The notes: generated by a model from the sequence alone, not told the origin. Positions 8,565 through 18,775 are shown, numbered from the stretch's first letter. The stretch is 64,000 nt of DNA from Bactericera cockerelli (GCA_024516035.1 CM044962.1:124001-188000); one strand, 5' to 3'. Translations and numbers: made by a program.

Positions 8565-8793
8565 CATCGGGAGTCCCGGGTTCCTCGTCCGCCACGTGTC
8601 GACAAACTTGCAGCCCAGATTCCGGTAGACCCGGCGCTCGCCACACCCCAGGTGTCCCAGTGGCGTATAGTCGCAGTCTCCCCCACTCTCCTCGTTCACA
8701 AATCCGACACTGGTGGGCGGGAAGTTGGAGAGCATCTCGTTGCAGAACACCACGCACAGCACCACCACCACGACACTGACCGTGAGGAACATC
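8565..8793 (-). CDS. ABCH-like transporter exon: TM1 and first extracellular stretch
   Basis: Acceptor CTTCCCTCCCACAG, donor GTAAAG. The frame is MFLTVSVVVVVLCVVFCNEM (a hydrophobic membrane helix), then SVGFVNEESGGDCDYTPLGH, CGERRVYRNLGCKFVDTW and TRNPGLPM. In ABCH proteins the first transmembrane helix is followed by 'VVN.E....C', as here; paired cysteines suggest an extracellular disulphide. The first base G completes Ser (TC|G) from the exon at 10681-10790, so the joint reads NLSMFLT, and the exit phase is 0 into INYQD at 6841. The ATG at the exon start is not the gene start. Confidence 0.65.
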
Positions 8794-8844
8794 CTGTGGG
8801 AGGGAAGCAATGAACAACACACGACACTGTTTATTTTCCCCTAA

Positions 8845-8982
8845 AAGTACAATAGATATTGTACTTTAAGGAAAAAGTACAATAGATATTGTACTTTAAG
8901 AGAAAAGTACAATAGATATTGTACTTTAAGGGAAAAGTACAATAGATATTGTACTGGGAAAAGTACAATAGATATTGTACTT
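8845..8982. repeat. five tandem copies of a 20-base perfect palindrome
   Basis: AGTACAATAGATATTGTACT occurs five times at about 26-30 base spacing, just outside the exon 8565-8793 in the upstream intron. Flanks extend the hairpin toward CCCCT...AAGGGG. Related hairpins with one or two changes occur at 2711, 2988 and 3497, and half of one near 9150. Confidence 0.85.
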
Positions 8983-8984
8983 TC

Positions 8985-9165
8985 ATCATCATAGGGTGGC
9001 GTCATCATGAACAATGGTAGCCAGACAGGGGAGAAATGACTCAGGACTTCTACCACTGTCTTTACAAGGAGGCTAATAATTGACAAGGGCCCCCAGAACC
9101 GAGCCAATTCTGGTCTACTCCCTGTTTATAGTCCCCCAGCCAGACAATTAATTGTACTCTAAGGG
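8985..9165. repeat. unclassified interspersed repeat, copy B
   Basis: TTCATCATCATAGGGTGGCG through GACAAGGGCCCCCAGAACC as at 7505, continuing into CTGGTCTACTCCCTGTTTAT and CCCCCAGCCAGAC, a block that recurs at 25548-25585. Confidence 0.6.
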
Positions 9166-9440
9166 GACTTAAAAAATGAAGATATGTAAAATGAATTTAA
9201 AAAAAGATTCGTGATTTTTTTGTGTAATTATATGAAAATTTTCCTGGGTAGCTGAGCATTTGAAACTTCTTTCAAGCCTAGTACCTAACTCTTTGCTTGC
9301 TCGTAATGCCAAAACTGGTAGCTTACTCGAATAAACAACTACTCATTTTTACTCATGAGGTGTGGGACAGTGGGTGGATCCCAGACATTCAAGTATAGAG
9401 CATAAAATGTTCCTCTAAGGGACTAAGCCTAAACCAACAG

Positions 9441-9645
9441 TTACGGTAGCTCAGAATACTCAAGGCGTCGCGTCGGTCTGGTAATCCAGAGGTCGCGGGT
9501 TCGAAACCCAGCCGAAACATGACAAGTTATGCTCCCGTTTCGCAATTTGACCACATAGTAATACGTCTTGGGTTTACTGCTGGAATAATGGGACTTTAAT
9601 AGTCCTAATCGGGAAGTATAAATAAGACGATATTATCATTCTATT
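9441..9645 (+). mobile_element. SINE family 1 variant
   Basis: Head has GGTCTGGTAATCCAGAGGTC then GCGGGTTCGAAACCC; body TACGTCTTGGGTTTACTGCT. The anticodon-arm-like part differs from the main family 1 head. 9166-9440 and 9646-10036 hold AT-rich intron without recognisable features. Confidence 0.82.
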
Positions 9646-10036
9646 AGTGCCTAATCAACGCGAGGTTAACACACTCACCCGTGCTGGTTCCCAGAGCCAA
9701 CGCCTTCATTACGTGACCCACCGACTTATGGGGCAGTATAGATTAGGCCATATAATTATATTATAGTCTAGTTTACAGGTTTTTCCAGTTGTAGGTAATT
9801 CTGACCTTCTCAGACAAAAGTTTTGAATCTAGAGACTTACGATAGATATAAATCACGCCCTATATTTGAAAATTTTATGGGCTATTTACCTACAAAGGTT
9901 GAATACAAAACAACTCAAAATTCAAATCATGGATAAAATCTCGGGAAGAGATAGGTGCCATAGTTTATATATTTCTGACGCGGGATGAAAGTATCCCTTT
10001 AAAAAATCAGTACATCACCTAGTAAAAAAAAAAAAA

Positions 10037-10727
10037 AACTTACGATAGATTGGACCTGACCCAAGAGATTATCTTGAAGAAGATGGCTATACTTACGATA
10101 GATTTGACCGGACCCAAGAGATTATCTTGAAGAAGATGGCCATACTTACGATAGATTGGACCGGACCCAAGAGATTATCTTGAAGAAGATGGCCATACTT
10201 ACGATAGATTGGACCGGACCCAAGAGATTATCTTGAAGAAGATGGCCATACTTACGATAGATTGGACCTGACCCAAGAGATTATCTTGAAAGAAGATGGC
10301 CATACTTACGATAGATTGGACCTGACCCAAGAGATTATCTTGAAGAAGATGGCCATACTTACGATAGATTGGACCTGACCCAAGAGATTATCTTGAAGAA
10401 GATGGCCATACTTACGATAGATTGGACCGGACCCAAGAGATTATCTTGAAGAAGATGGCCATACTTACGATAGATTGGACCGGACCCAAGAGATTATCTT
10501 GAAGAAGATGGCCATACTTACGATAGATTGGACCTGACCCAAGAGATTATCTTGAAGAAGATGGCCATACTTACGATAGATTGGACCTGACCCAAGAGAT
10601 TATCTTGAAGAAGATGGCCATACTTACGATAGATTGGACCTGACCCAAGAGATTATCTTGAAGAAGATGGCCATACTTACGATAGATTGGACCTGACCCA
10701 AGAGATTATCTTGAAGAAGATGGCCAT
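10037..10727 (-). repeat. 13-unit 53-bp minisatellite built from an exon end plus its splice donor
   Basis: The unit on the minus strand runs ATGGCCATCTTCTTCAAGAT, then AATCTCTTGGGTCAGGTCC, then AATCTATC and GTAAGT. Thirteen units follow head to tail with only a few base differences (ACCGG/ACCTG, one extra base near 10291). The unit most 5' on the minus strand is the genuine end of the ABCH-like exon 10681-10790; each further unit repeats 47 exon bases plus an intact GTAAGT. Reading past any donor meets TAA at once (TCG TAA), and 53 is not a multiple of three. Confidence 0.93.
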
Positions 10728-10790
10728 GGTGTGAGACCACACTGAGCTGAAATCCAGGCGCTTCTCCTTGTAGGGTGTTTGAACGGGATT
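10681..10790 (-). CDS. ABCH-like transporter exon: linker into TM1
   Basis: The frame reads NPVQTPYKEKRLDFSSVWSH then TMAIFFKIISWVRSNLS. In ABCH/ABCG half-transporters the linker after the nucleotide-binding domain ends with 'W.L..KN...RN', just before TM1. The FSSVWSHTMAIFFKIISWVR segment sits in that place and joins TM1 (MFLTVSV) of 8565-8793 with matching phase 2. The donor is the first of thirteen identical GTAAGT sites. The acceptor is taken as CCAGAG|AAT, which keeps phase 0 with the exon at 11866; the pyrimidine tract is weak, so this start is uncertain. Confidence 0.6.
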
Positions 10791-10914
10791 CTCTGGTTGG
10801 CGAAGTAAATACATGTTATCATTACGTTAGAATTTATAGAAAACTTCGTTACTTTTTGTGTTGATTACTACAAGATTGATGTCACAATCACTTCCTCTTT
10901 TAATCTGTCTTGCT

Positions 10915-11010
10915 TAGCCCGCTCAAGCAGGGTCGACGTTGTTCAACCTCATGGTTGAGGTTGGTTGGTTTTGGCACATTTTTTACGTCTGGATGCCCTT
11001 CCTAACGCCA
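10915..11010 (+). repeat. interspersed repeat (CTCAAGCAGGGTCGACG type)
   Basis: TAGCCCGCTCAAGCAGGGTC, CAACCTCATGGTTGAGGTTG, GGTTTTGGCACATTTTTTAC and a GCCCTTCCTAACGCC end. The reverse copy is at 42590-42690. Class unknown. Confidence 0.6.
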
Positions 11011-11200
11011 AGGATACTATTTGATTTAACGTCCTGTCTTTATGCAACTGCTGTGATATTTTATAAATTATTTATTACTTCCCTAAAATTTCTAATATTA
11101 GAAATCGGAATTGTGTTCGTTTTCATAAAAATAATAATAATTTTTTGTTCTGATTTCAATTTTTTTCATAAATGTAATACTAAAATATTTCAATCATGTC

Positions 11201-11410
11201 TGTCCCGGTAGCTCAGTGGTAAAGGCGGCACTCTGTGAATCCAGAGATTCCAGAAGTCGCGGGTTCGAAACCCATCCGGGACATGACAAGTTATCCTCCC
11301 ATTTGGGATTTTTACCACATAATAATACGTCTTGGGCTTACTGCTGGAATAATAGGACTTCATAGTCCCAATCGGGCAGTATAAATAAGGCGATATTATT
11401 ATTATTATTA
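11201..11410 (+). mobile_element. tRNA-derived SINE, family 1
   Basis: Complete copy: TGTCCCGGTAGCTCAGTGGT, GCGGGTTCGAAACCCATCC, TACGTCTTGGGCTTACTGCT, (ATT)n tail. One of the least diverged copies and a good reference for the family. 11411-11865 is AT-rich intron ending in an A-run. Confidence 0.92.
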
Positions 11411-11865
11411 CCTAGTAGTACCTATAAATCGGATCATGTCCATATGTAACAAACACCCTGAACTAGACTTTTCTTCAGGATTTTTTCCATTTATCTCACT
11501 GGTTAAAAATATTCTTTTCGAGTTTGAAAACACCTGAGAGAGTCAATATCTTAACATTGTGTATGATTTTTTTAATACCTATATTTGATATTCACTTTTT
11601 TTGTATCTTTACATTATTTACATTTAGTTTTAGTTTTTTATTATACATTATGAGTGACAATGTTATTGGCGGGTGTTGATACTTGTAACATCATTTATCC
11701 CATAAAATATATAAGACCTGTTTGACTGCTGGAGTAAAGGGACTTTTCAGTCTTACCTCGGCAGTTATTAAACAAGGTATATATTATTCTATTCTATTCT
11801 AGCTGTTTTGTTTATTCACACAAATAAATTCAATTTCAAAAAAAAAAAAAAAAAAAAATATTTAC

Positions 11866-12021
11866 CGCGGGGTTTTTGACGGCAAAAGGGTTCTCCTCGG
11901 CTTTCTTCTGGACGTAGCAGAGCTGCAGGAACACGTCCTCCAGGGTGGTCACCTTGTAGTGGCGGATCAGATCCTCGGGGGGACTCTCAGCCAGGAGGAC
12001 GCCGTGCCTCATGAGAGCCAC
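11866..12021 (-). CDS. ABCH-like transporter exon: C-terminal end of the nucleotide-binding domain
   Basis: Acceptor TCCCCCCGCAG, donor GTAAAT, 52 whole codons. Reads VALMRHGVLLAESPPEDLIR, HYKVTTLEDVFLQLCYVQKK, AEENPFAVKNPA. This is the standard end of an ABCG/ABCH ATP-binding domain ('..MR.G.LLAE.SP..L...Y...SLE.VFL.L...Q'). Joins in phase 0 to ...EEARQADT at 12925. A 28-base A-run lies 20-odd bases into the downstream intron. The frame is clean, unlike the upstream exon. Confidence 0.75.
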
Positions 12022-12592
12022 CTGCGGGGGGAGAGATGTAGGGCGAAATCAATGGGCATCATGGGGATCTCGAGTTAGAGTTAGTACTTACATTTTCCCA
12101 TTTAAACTTACATGTGAGATGCAACCTGTTCTGATTAGTTAGCGAGAACTAACAGAAACGATGCTGAAGGACCTGAATTTTCCTCTGAGAACGCTGCACG
12201 CAAAAAGCACTTGAAATACTCAGGGATAAAAGACAACTATAGCTTTCTTGTGTTCTCAGTTGAAACGTTGGGTCCTTGGGCAGCTGAGTCGATATCTTTT
12301 TTAAAAAAGATTGGCTCCGCCCTTTGGCGCATTTCTCGCTCGCATCAGTTCCTGATACAAAAAATATCACAGGCCATCCAATAGCTCGAGCATCAGAGGC
12401 ACGCTTCCTCTCGGTAGTGAGCTCGAAGAAATGTTTTACCTTTGAACTATAAATAAATAAAACCTGATGTTCAAATAAAAAGTATTACAAAATATCTAAT
12501 AAAATTTTTTTTTTAAAAAAATCTTTTATTCCCCTTCATAGATCTCTCAAAAGACATTTTTCATACTAAAAACAAAGTACTATATTTGTGTT

Positions 12593-12911
12593 AATCACTT
12601 TCGTTTATATCAAAACTACTCAAACTCGTTTCACGAAATCCACGCTGAAACCCGGGGCTTGAGCCACCGAACTCGAGGTTACAAGTCCGCCGCCTTATCG
12701 ATCAAGCTAAGGGTTGGGGGGAAGAGATTTTCCATAGGCAATAACCCCGCCCTTTAGTTAGGACTTATGTTTATATTTTTTTATTTTTTTCTTGTTTATA
12801 TTATATTGTCATTTTTTATACATATATAATTTTTTAACATTATTTGTCTGTATATTTTGTTCTACTAATAAAGAGTTTCTAATAAATAAAGCTACTGAGG
12901 TCGGTACATTT
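12593..12911 (-). mobile_element. SINE family 2 split by a LINE 3' end
   Basis: The minus-strand SINE body and head occupy 12593-12708 and resume at 12898-12911 (GCTACTGAGGTCGGTAC). The LINE 3'-end block fills 12709-12897. AAGCT flanks both sides of the insert, a possible short TSD. 12022-12592 otherwise is intron with no recognised element. Confidence 0.75.
12709..12897 (+). mobile_element. LINE 3' end inserted in SINE family 2
   Basis: GGAAGAGATTTTCCATAGGC, TAACCCCGCCCTTTAGTTAG and GGACTTATG, a T-rich stretch, then CTAATAAAGAGTTTC and AATAAATAAA. Clearest copy of the family in the window; its edges are defined by the interrupted SINE. Confidence 0.65.
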
Positions 12912-12924
12912 TCATACTACTCAC

Positions 12925-13125
12925 GGTATCAGCCTGCCTCGCCTCCTCAAAGTAGTGCGTGGTGATGATGATGGTTCTACCTCCTTGTTGGGTGAGTCGG
13001 GTGAGGTACTGCCAGAAGCAAAGGGCGAGGAGGGGGTCCACCCCGGAGGTTGGCTCCCTCGAGGATGATGATGTCAGGAGATGAAGCTGGTGACCGCAAT
13101 GGAGACCCGCCTCGCTTGTCCACCG
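12925..13125 (-). CDS. ABCH-like transporter exon: ABC signature, Walker B and H-loop
   Basis: Acceptor CTATTCCAG, donor GTGAGT. The first base completes Ser of the signature: (S)GGQARRVSIAVT. Then SPDIIILE (Walker B), EPTSGVDPLLALCFWQYLTR and GGRTIIITTHYFEEARQADT (H-loop His). These are the ATP-hydrolysis elements of an ABC half-transporter of the ABCG/ABCH type; the exons that follow favour H. Two one-base frameshifts break the frame: after the VT codons near 13090 and at a GGG run near 13053 where EEPTSG needs GG. Both are extra bases, typical of consensus error. Walker A should be in an upstream exon, within the low-quality block, and was not found. Confidence 0.72.
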
Positions 13126-15069
13126 CTGGAATAGTTTATAAGTATTTTAATTAATTTATTGGGTAAAAAGGTTCTTGCCATCTTCACATGAGACAAATCG
13201 AGTACAGTTTGCCGACTTTCAATCCCTTTTTTTATTTTTTTATTATAATTAGCTCGTACTTCCCCCTAAAAAACCGGAAAAAGGGGCCGGTTTCCAAAAT
13301 TAAAATTCAAAAAAAATTCAATAACCCCAAAAAATTTTTTTTTTAATCTGAGAAAATTTGTTTAACTTTTTTTTATTTTAAACCAATCAAAGAAGCGGTT
13401 TCTTGCGGCCAATATTTGGGGTGGGGCAGGAATCGGGCCCATTTAACCCAAATTTTTCTGGTTTTTTTCGTCGGGTGTATAAAAATTAATTACCATCTAA
13501 ATTTCAATCCTAGCCTTCCCCCGTTCTTGAGATTCCTGTTACAACCCAGACCACAGACCCCCAACACAGAAACAAAGGGGAACACCAAAAAGACGCCGGC
13601 CTGGTGAAAAATTTTTTTTATTGGGGTATGTTGCCGAAATGGAAAATGGGTAGGTCAAATTTTCGCCGAATCAATATTTTATTTGGGATAGGGTAAAAAA
13701 AAACCAAAAATAAAAGGGTAAAACAAAAAAAAAATTTTTTTCTCTAATTTTTTAAATAAAAAAAAAAACTCCCCAAAGAGGCATAAAGCCAAATTCCTGG
13801 AAAGAAGGATTTGCTTTTAAGGGGAAATAAAACATATTTTGGGTACACTGCCTGTGGGAAATTTTTGGAAGAGATATTTTTTATTGACTAAAAAATTGTA
13901 CTTTGATTTCGTTTATTTTTTTTAATTTTTTGTGTGGTATTATAATAAGGGTGTTAGTAAAAAATATGAGTTAACTTATCCCTTTAAAGGGCCGGTTTTT
14001 GAAAAAAAAATTTTTGGTCCCTTGTGTTTTTTTATCCGGTTATTGTTTAAAATTCCTTTTATTTTTGAAGTTTAATTAAAAACAAGATGTAAAACGCTAT
14101 AAATATATAAACCTTTTGATTTGTAAAAGTAAAAAATTTTAGTCTTTAGTCCATATAAAAAGGTTTTTATTTAGAGGAAACAATTTTACGAATATGGGGG
14201 GTGTTGAACTTTGGGGATTTACTTATTTTTTCAAAAAAAAAGTACCTTTTCGAGGAAAGGCGCCTTATTTAATTTTTATCACTTTCCCCTTAGTTTTTTT
14301 CCCCCCCCCTCTAGGGGTTCCAAAAGGTGCAACATGCAACACGTTGCTGAAATTTGTGTGTGGAAATTTGGGAAACACTGTGCAGAAACGTTTGGGCAGT
14401 TCGTGTTCGTCAGGGTCCATTTTTTTTTATGTTAGGGGGGCCAACCCCGTGCAAATAGAGCAAAAAAGATAAAGATGTTCGGTAAAAAAACCCCGACATC
14501 CTCTGGATTTTTTTTTTAAATTTTATGTTCGTTTTAGAAGCGCCCACACAGATGAATTATGTTGCAGCAAATGCAGAGTGAATCATGTTGCACCTGTGGG
14601 GGGACCCAGCACATCCTTTTAGGGCGTCAGGGATTTTTTTATATGTTTACTTTCAGCATCCTAAACAAGTTTCCCCGAAAGAAATTTAGTTGCACGAACT
14701 CTCGCACTTTACAAAATCAATCGTTGATGGATAAAATGCTTTTTACGTTAGTATTGGCCTAAGAGTATATCCGCCCTTGGGATTTTTATCTTTCCCCAGG
14801 GCGGCCAAAACCTCGAGTAAAAATTATTAATATCTTTTAATAATGACTTATTTACGATTTTAAAAATAACCTATAATTTTCGCGGCTAGAATTTTAAAAA
14901 ATGCCCAAAGTGACTTGGTCATTTCTCGTTTTTTCGTTACTGGGTGGGAAAATTTTAAAAACTATTGGCTCAAAATCAAAAAATTCGGTAGTTTGGGGTA
15001 TTTTTTTCAAACATATGGGGCGGGAAAAAAAGCGAAAAAAAAACCCTTTTTACTGAAAAAGATGGGGGG

Positions 15070-15153
15070 GAAATTTCAATGCCAAATGGATATGGTCCAA
15101 AATGCAGATGGTCAGTTTTACCTTTCCCCAGCCGCGAATGTATGTGAGTGTAG
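15070..15153 (+). CDS. possible exon in low-quality block
   Basis: The frame KFQCQMDMVQNADGQFYLSP then AANVCECR is unlike the surrounding homopolymers and ends at an AG|GTAAGC donor. No acceptor is clear and no family is recognised. It could be chance. Confidence 0.25.
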
Positions 15154-15594
15154 GTAAGCTCTATAAAAAACTAAAAAAAGTTAGGTACGTAGACGAAAAT
15201 AGTGATAATGTATAATCTTGTATTAGCATCAAGAACTCTGATTCACACGTTGCGATGTTAAAATCTGATTCAGTCATTATCATTGGATTTAAAATCTAGA
15301 CACGTGAGGCTTTAGATCGGGTTGATATCGGTGTCGAGTCACCTTACTATATTTCCCCGGGGTGCCCACCACAAAAATTTTTTTGGGTCCATCAGTAAAA
15401 TCAGACGTTACTATACAGGATGATCAACACATACAGTCTTCATCAGTACATCGGGGGAGTTACTATTTTCTTGTGGTGAAGATCATGGGGGGGGGATGGT
15501 AGATGTTGCCTTAACCTGCATGAATATTATCCCGCACTTTGAAATTTTTCATTTTTTAATGTCAAAAAAAGATTTTACTATATACGTTACGGGT

Positions 15595-15796
15595 GACACC
15601 CCGCCTCGTAGCTGTCGATGGGCCCGGGGGGCTTGTAATTGGGGTCGGTGGTTAAAGCCCCAAGTTAAGCAATATTTAGTAAAGTAGTTTGAGTAGTATG
15701 ATTGGCAATCTCATTATGGAACAGCCCTTTAAAAATATTTTTTTATTGTCTTCTCTCTCTTCACACACGTTTGATTAACACAAATATGATAACTTA
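15595..15796 (+). mobile_element. SINE family 2, degraded and interrupted
   Basis: TCGTAGCTGTCGATGGGCCC, GGTCGGTGGTTAAAGCCCC, then TTTAGTAAAGTAGTTTGAGT. The tail TTGATTAACACAAATATGAT appears at about 15772, after some 50 foreign bases. A mariner-like TACAGGGTGACCCC end follows at 15800. Confidence 0.6.
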
Positions 15797-16277
15797 TATA
15801 CAGGGTGACCCCAAAAATCCTAAAATTTTTTTTTTTTTTTTTTAGCTTTATTAGGAGGACAAAGTTTATAAAATAGAAAACAGTATAAAATTAAGAAAAG
15901 AGAAAAAAAAAAAACAAACAAATGAAAAAATAAATAAGGAAAAAAAAAAAAAAAAAAAAAAAAAAAAGAAAATAAACAATAATGTCCTCCTAAAGGGGGG
16001 GGTTTTTCCTGTGGAAATCTCTTCCACCCCCCCCTTTTAAAAAAAAAAACCCCTTTCTTCCCGGGGGGGGAGGAGATGGGGGTGGGGGGCCCCGAAGCCC
16101 AGGGGGAGAACCTGTGGGGGCTGTGGGGGGGGTGGTTTTTTCCCCGGGGCCAGCCCAACTTTGGGGGGGGGAAGCAGCCCGTTACCCGGGGGGTGGAGGA
16201 GGGGGGAAAAGAAAAAAAAAACCCCCTTTTTTTTTTTGGGGGGAAATTGGTGGGTTTTCGAATTGGGTTTTTTTTAA

Positions 16278-16315
<38 letters not shown>

Positions 16316-16544
16316 GGGCGGGTATTGGGGCGGTTGTTTTTGGGGGAATTTTTTACAAAAAAAAATTATTTTGGGATTGGGGTGGGGGGTTTATGAAAAA
16401 AAAAAAGTTTCCCTTTGGGGGTATTAGTTGAACTTTTAAAAAAAAAAGGGTAAGTGTCCCCCGGGAACCCTTTGCATTACTTCAGGGATTTTCCTTTACA
16501 TCCATCCCCTTTTCGGAAAAAGAAAAATTGGGGTAAAAAATTTT

Positions 16545-16622
16545 CCCGCTCCGGCCGGGATTCGAATCGAAAACCTCGGGTCAGAAACCCAAATGCTTTA
16601 ACCACTGAGCCCCGGGGGTGGG
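16545..16622 (-). mobile_element. SINE family 4 head, degraded
   Basis: CCGGCCGGGATTCGAATCGA and TTTAACCACTGAGCCCCGGG match, on the minus strand, the head of the intact copy at 36080. Confidence 0.55.
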
Positions 16623-16984
16623 CGGTTAGTTTCGGTGGTTGACATGTTTTTCTCCTCAAAATAATGCAGTTGCCTCAAAACATCTTTGGTAGAACCTTGT
16701 GATTCCTCAAACACATGTTGAGCTTTAGAAGAGAATTTTTTGCTCCAACTACTTTTTTTTCGAAAAAATCTCCGAACGTGTAATCTTTAGAATACCCCTA
16801 GAACAAAAAAAAAACCCGATTTTTTGCTTTTTCATAAAGTTAAGCAAAGCCAGCCAGGTCAGAATTTTCAAGTCGGGGGTTTCAACCGCCTGGCTTATCA
16901 AAAATTGGTGCTTTTTAATTGGCCCAAAACTCTTTTATATGTCCAAAAAAATTGCCCAACCTCCTTGGGGTTTAAATAAAATTT

Positions 16985-17160
16985 TTTGCCCAATAGCTCA
17001 TTTCAACATCAGTCGGGTAATCCAAAAGGTCGCGGGTTGGGAAAAAACCCACGGTCTATTAACCCTATTTGGGAATTTGGCAATATTATTACATTAATGT
17101 TGGAATTTCCTAAATTTGGTCATTTGGGTTAACGGAAAACTAAAAAAGGGATATTATTTA
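16985..17160 (+). mobile_element. SINE family 1 variant, degraded
   Basis: TCGGGTAATCCAAAAGGTCG, CGGGTTGGGAAAAAACCCAC, then a body that ends GGGATATTATTTATTTAT. Same variant head as 9441. Confidence 0.5.
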
Positions 17161-17374
17161 TTTATAATTTAAATATAGCTTTTTTTTTTTCCCCCCCCCG
17201 GAGCTAGTGGAAGGCGGCCTTTTAAACCAGTACCGGGCGGGGCGCCGGGGGTAGCCGAGGTGACCATCAGAAAGGATTTTTAAATTCCGAAAAACCACAC
17301 ACTCAAAATTTCTCAGAGGTTAACGAACTTTTCCACTGTCTAAAAAAAAATAAAAAAAAAATATTTTTGACCCC

Positions 17375-17416
17375 CCGTAGCTTGATCGCAAGGCAGCGGA
17401 CTTGGGGGGTGGGGTG

Positions 17417-17467
<51 letters not shown>

Positions 17468-17528
17468 AAAAAAAAAAAAAAAAATTTAAAAAAAAAAAAA
17501 ATAAAAAAAAAAAAAAAAAAAAAAAAAA

Positions 17529-17575
<47 letters not shown>

Positions 17576-17680
17576 GCTTTACTAAAAAATCTAAGCTTGA
17601 AAAACCGGGAACAACTTGAACCACCGACCTGCGGGGGTTACAAGGGCCCCCCCCTTATCGATAAGCTAGAGGCCCGGTTA
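17375..17680. repeat. head-to-head SINE family 2 pair around a poly-A tract
   Basis: A plus-strand head (CGTAGCTTGATCGCAAGGCA) runs into about 150 bases of nearly pure A, followed by a minus-strand family-2 copy (AATCGCTTTACTAAAAAATC to CTTATCGATAAGC). May be two insertions, or a chimeric/foldback read in this poor block. Confidence 0.6.
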
Positions 17681-17699
17681 AAATAAAAATAAAAAATAC

Positions 17700-17830
17700 A
17701 CGCCAATTATGGAACAATACTTCCTCGTGATTGTTTCACATTGTATACACGTACAGTGGCCAATTTTTTGGGTTTTATACTAAAAACTTTTATCTCCCAA
17801 AACCTCCCAAAAACTTCGATTTCTAATTTA
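17700..17830 (+). repeat. interspersed repeat (ACTTCCTCGTGATTG type), degraded
   Basis: AATACTTCCTCGTGATTGTT then TCACATTGTATACACG, as at 29845; the following AAACC...TTATCTCC part is flattened. Confidence 0.55.
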
Positions 17831-18384
17831 GAAAATTTTTTGGAAGTAAATAATAAAAATTAAGTAAGAGAATTTAAAAGAAAAAATTTTTTAAAAAAAA
17901 CTATGGAATTATTAATAAAAATATTTATTTTTGTGGGACCTTATAATATGTACCAGGGGACTAAATATACAAAATGTCAAACATAAAGGTACCGAAAAAC
18001 GGAAAAAAAATTTAAAAAATTTTTTTTAAAAAAAAATTATCATTTTTAGTTTTTAAATTTTTTAAAAAAAAAATTAAAGATAAACTGATAAAAAAAACTT
18101 GGATTTTTGAAACCCGGATTCTAGATCGCGAACACAACACGCGTTTACACGATGTCTATCGAGTGAGAAAAATTGGACAAAAATTTTCTTTTCACCATAG
18201 GTATATCCTAAAACATTTTTTTTTTAGGTAAGTCTTATCTCATACCTTATGGCTAAGAATTAATTTACAAAAACAGAAGATATCCTTCTTTAGATATCAA
18301 TTAACTATTTCTTGCTAAGACAAAGTGTGTAGAAAAAATGTACTAAATAGTACATGCATAATATGTGCGGGGCACATAAAAAAA

Positions 18385-18560
18385 TTTAAGGGTTGGGGAA
18401 GAGATTGCCATTGGCAATACCCCCCCCTTTTTGTTGGGGGAAACTTTATATTTTTTTTGTTTTCTATATTTTTATTTTTTTTTTTTTTTTTTCAAATTTT
18501 TGTATTTTTAAATTTTTATCATTACCGTTTTTTGTACATATTATGCCTTTTAATAAAAAG
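18385..18560 (+). mobile_element. LINE 3'-end-like fragment, degraded
   Basis: GGGGAAGAGATTGCCATTGG, CAATACCCCCCCCTTTTTG, T-rich stretch, then TTTTAATAAAAAGGG. CCCCGCCC of the better copies has become CCCCCCCC, an internal control for homopolymer flattening. Confidence 0.55.
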
Positions 18561-18582
18561 GGTTTAAAAAATAATAATAAAA

Positions 18583-18775
18583 AAGTACACAAAGGGCACG
18601 GTTTCGGAGGATCCGAAGTTAAGCAACGTCCCGTGAGGTGAGGATTCGTGATGGGCATTCCGGCTCAACCCGGCTGGTGGAAATTAAAGGGGTAGGGTTT
18701 GTTAGATTCCCGGGGGTAGAAGGTAAAACCCCCCTCGTTTGATAGGACCAGCCCCAAAAGGGGACGTTAAACCCA
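18583..18775 (+). mobile_element. 5S-rRNA-derived SINE, degraded
   Basis: GGATCCGAAGTTAAGCAACG, TCCCGTGAGGTGAGGATTCG, then body CGGCTCAACCCGGCTGGTGG and GGACGTTAAACCC. Third 5S-headed copy in the window. Confidence 0.65.

Noticed and set aside
10037..10727. CRISPR-like array
   Set aside because: The units are contiguous with no variable spacers and derive from an exon boundary; the genome is eukaryotic.
11201..11275. Functional tRNA gene
   Set aside because: A and B boxes are present but stems do not pair, and the sequence continues into a SINE body found at many sites.
15412..15440. Second mariner end TACAGGATGATCAACACATA
   Set aside because: Resembles the CAGGGTG end, but no partner repeat could be found nearby.
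17402..17686. Poly-lysine ORF
   Set aside because: Poly-A tract between two SINE copies.
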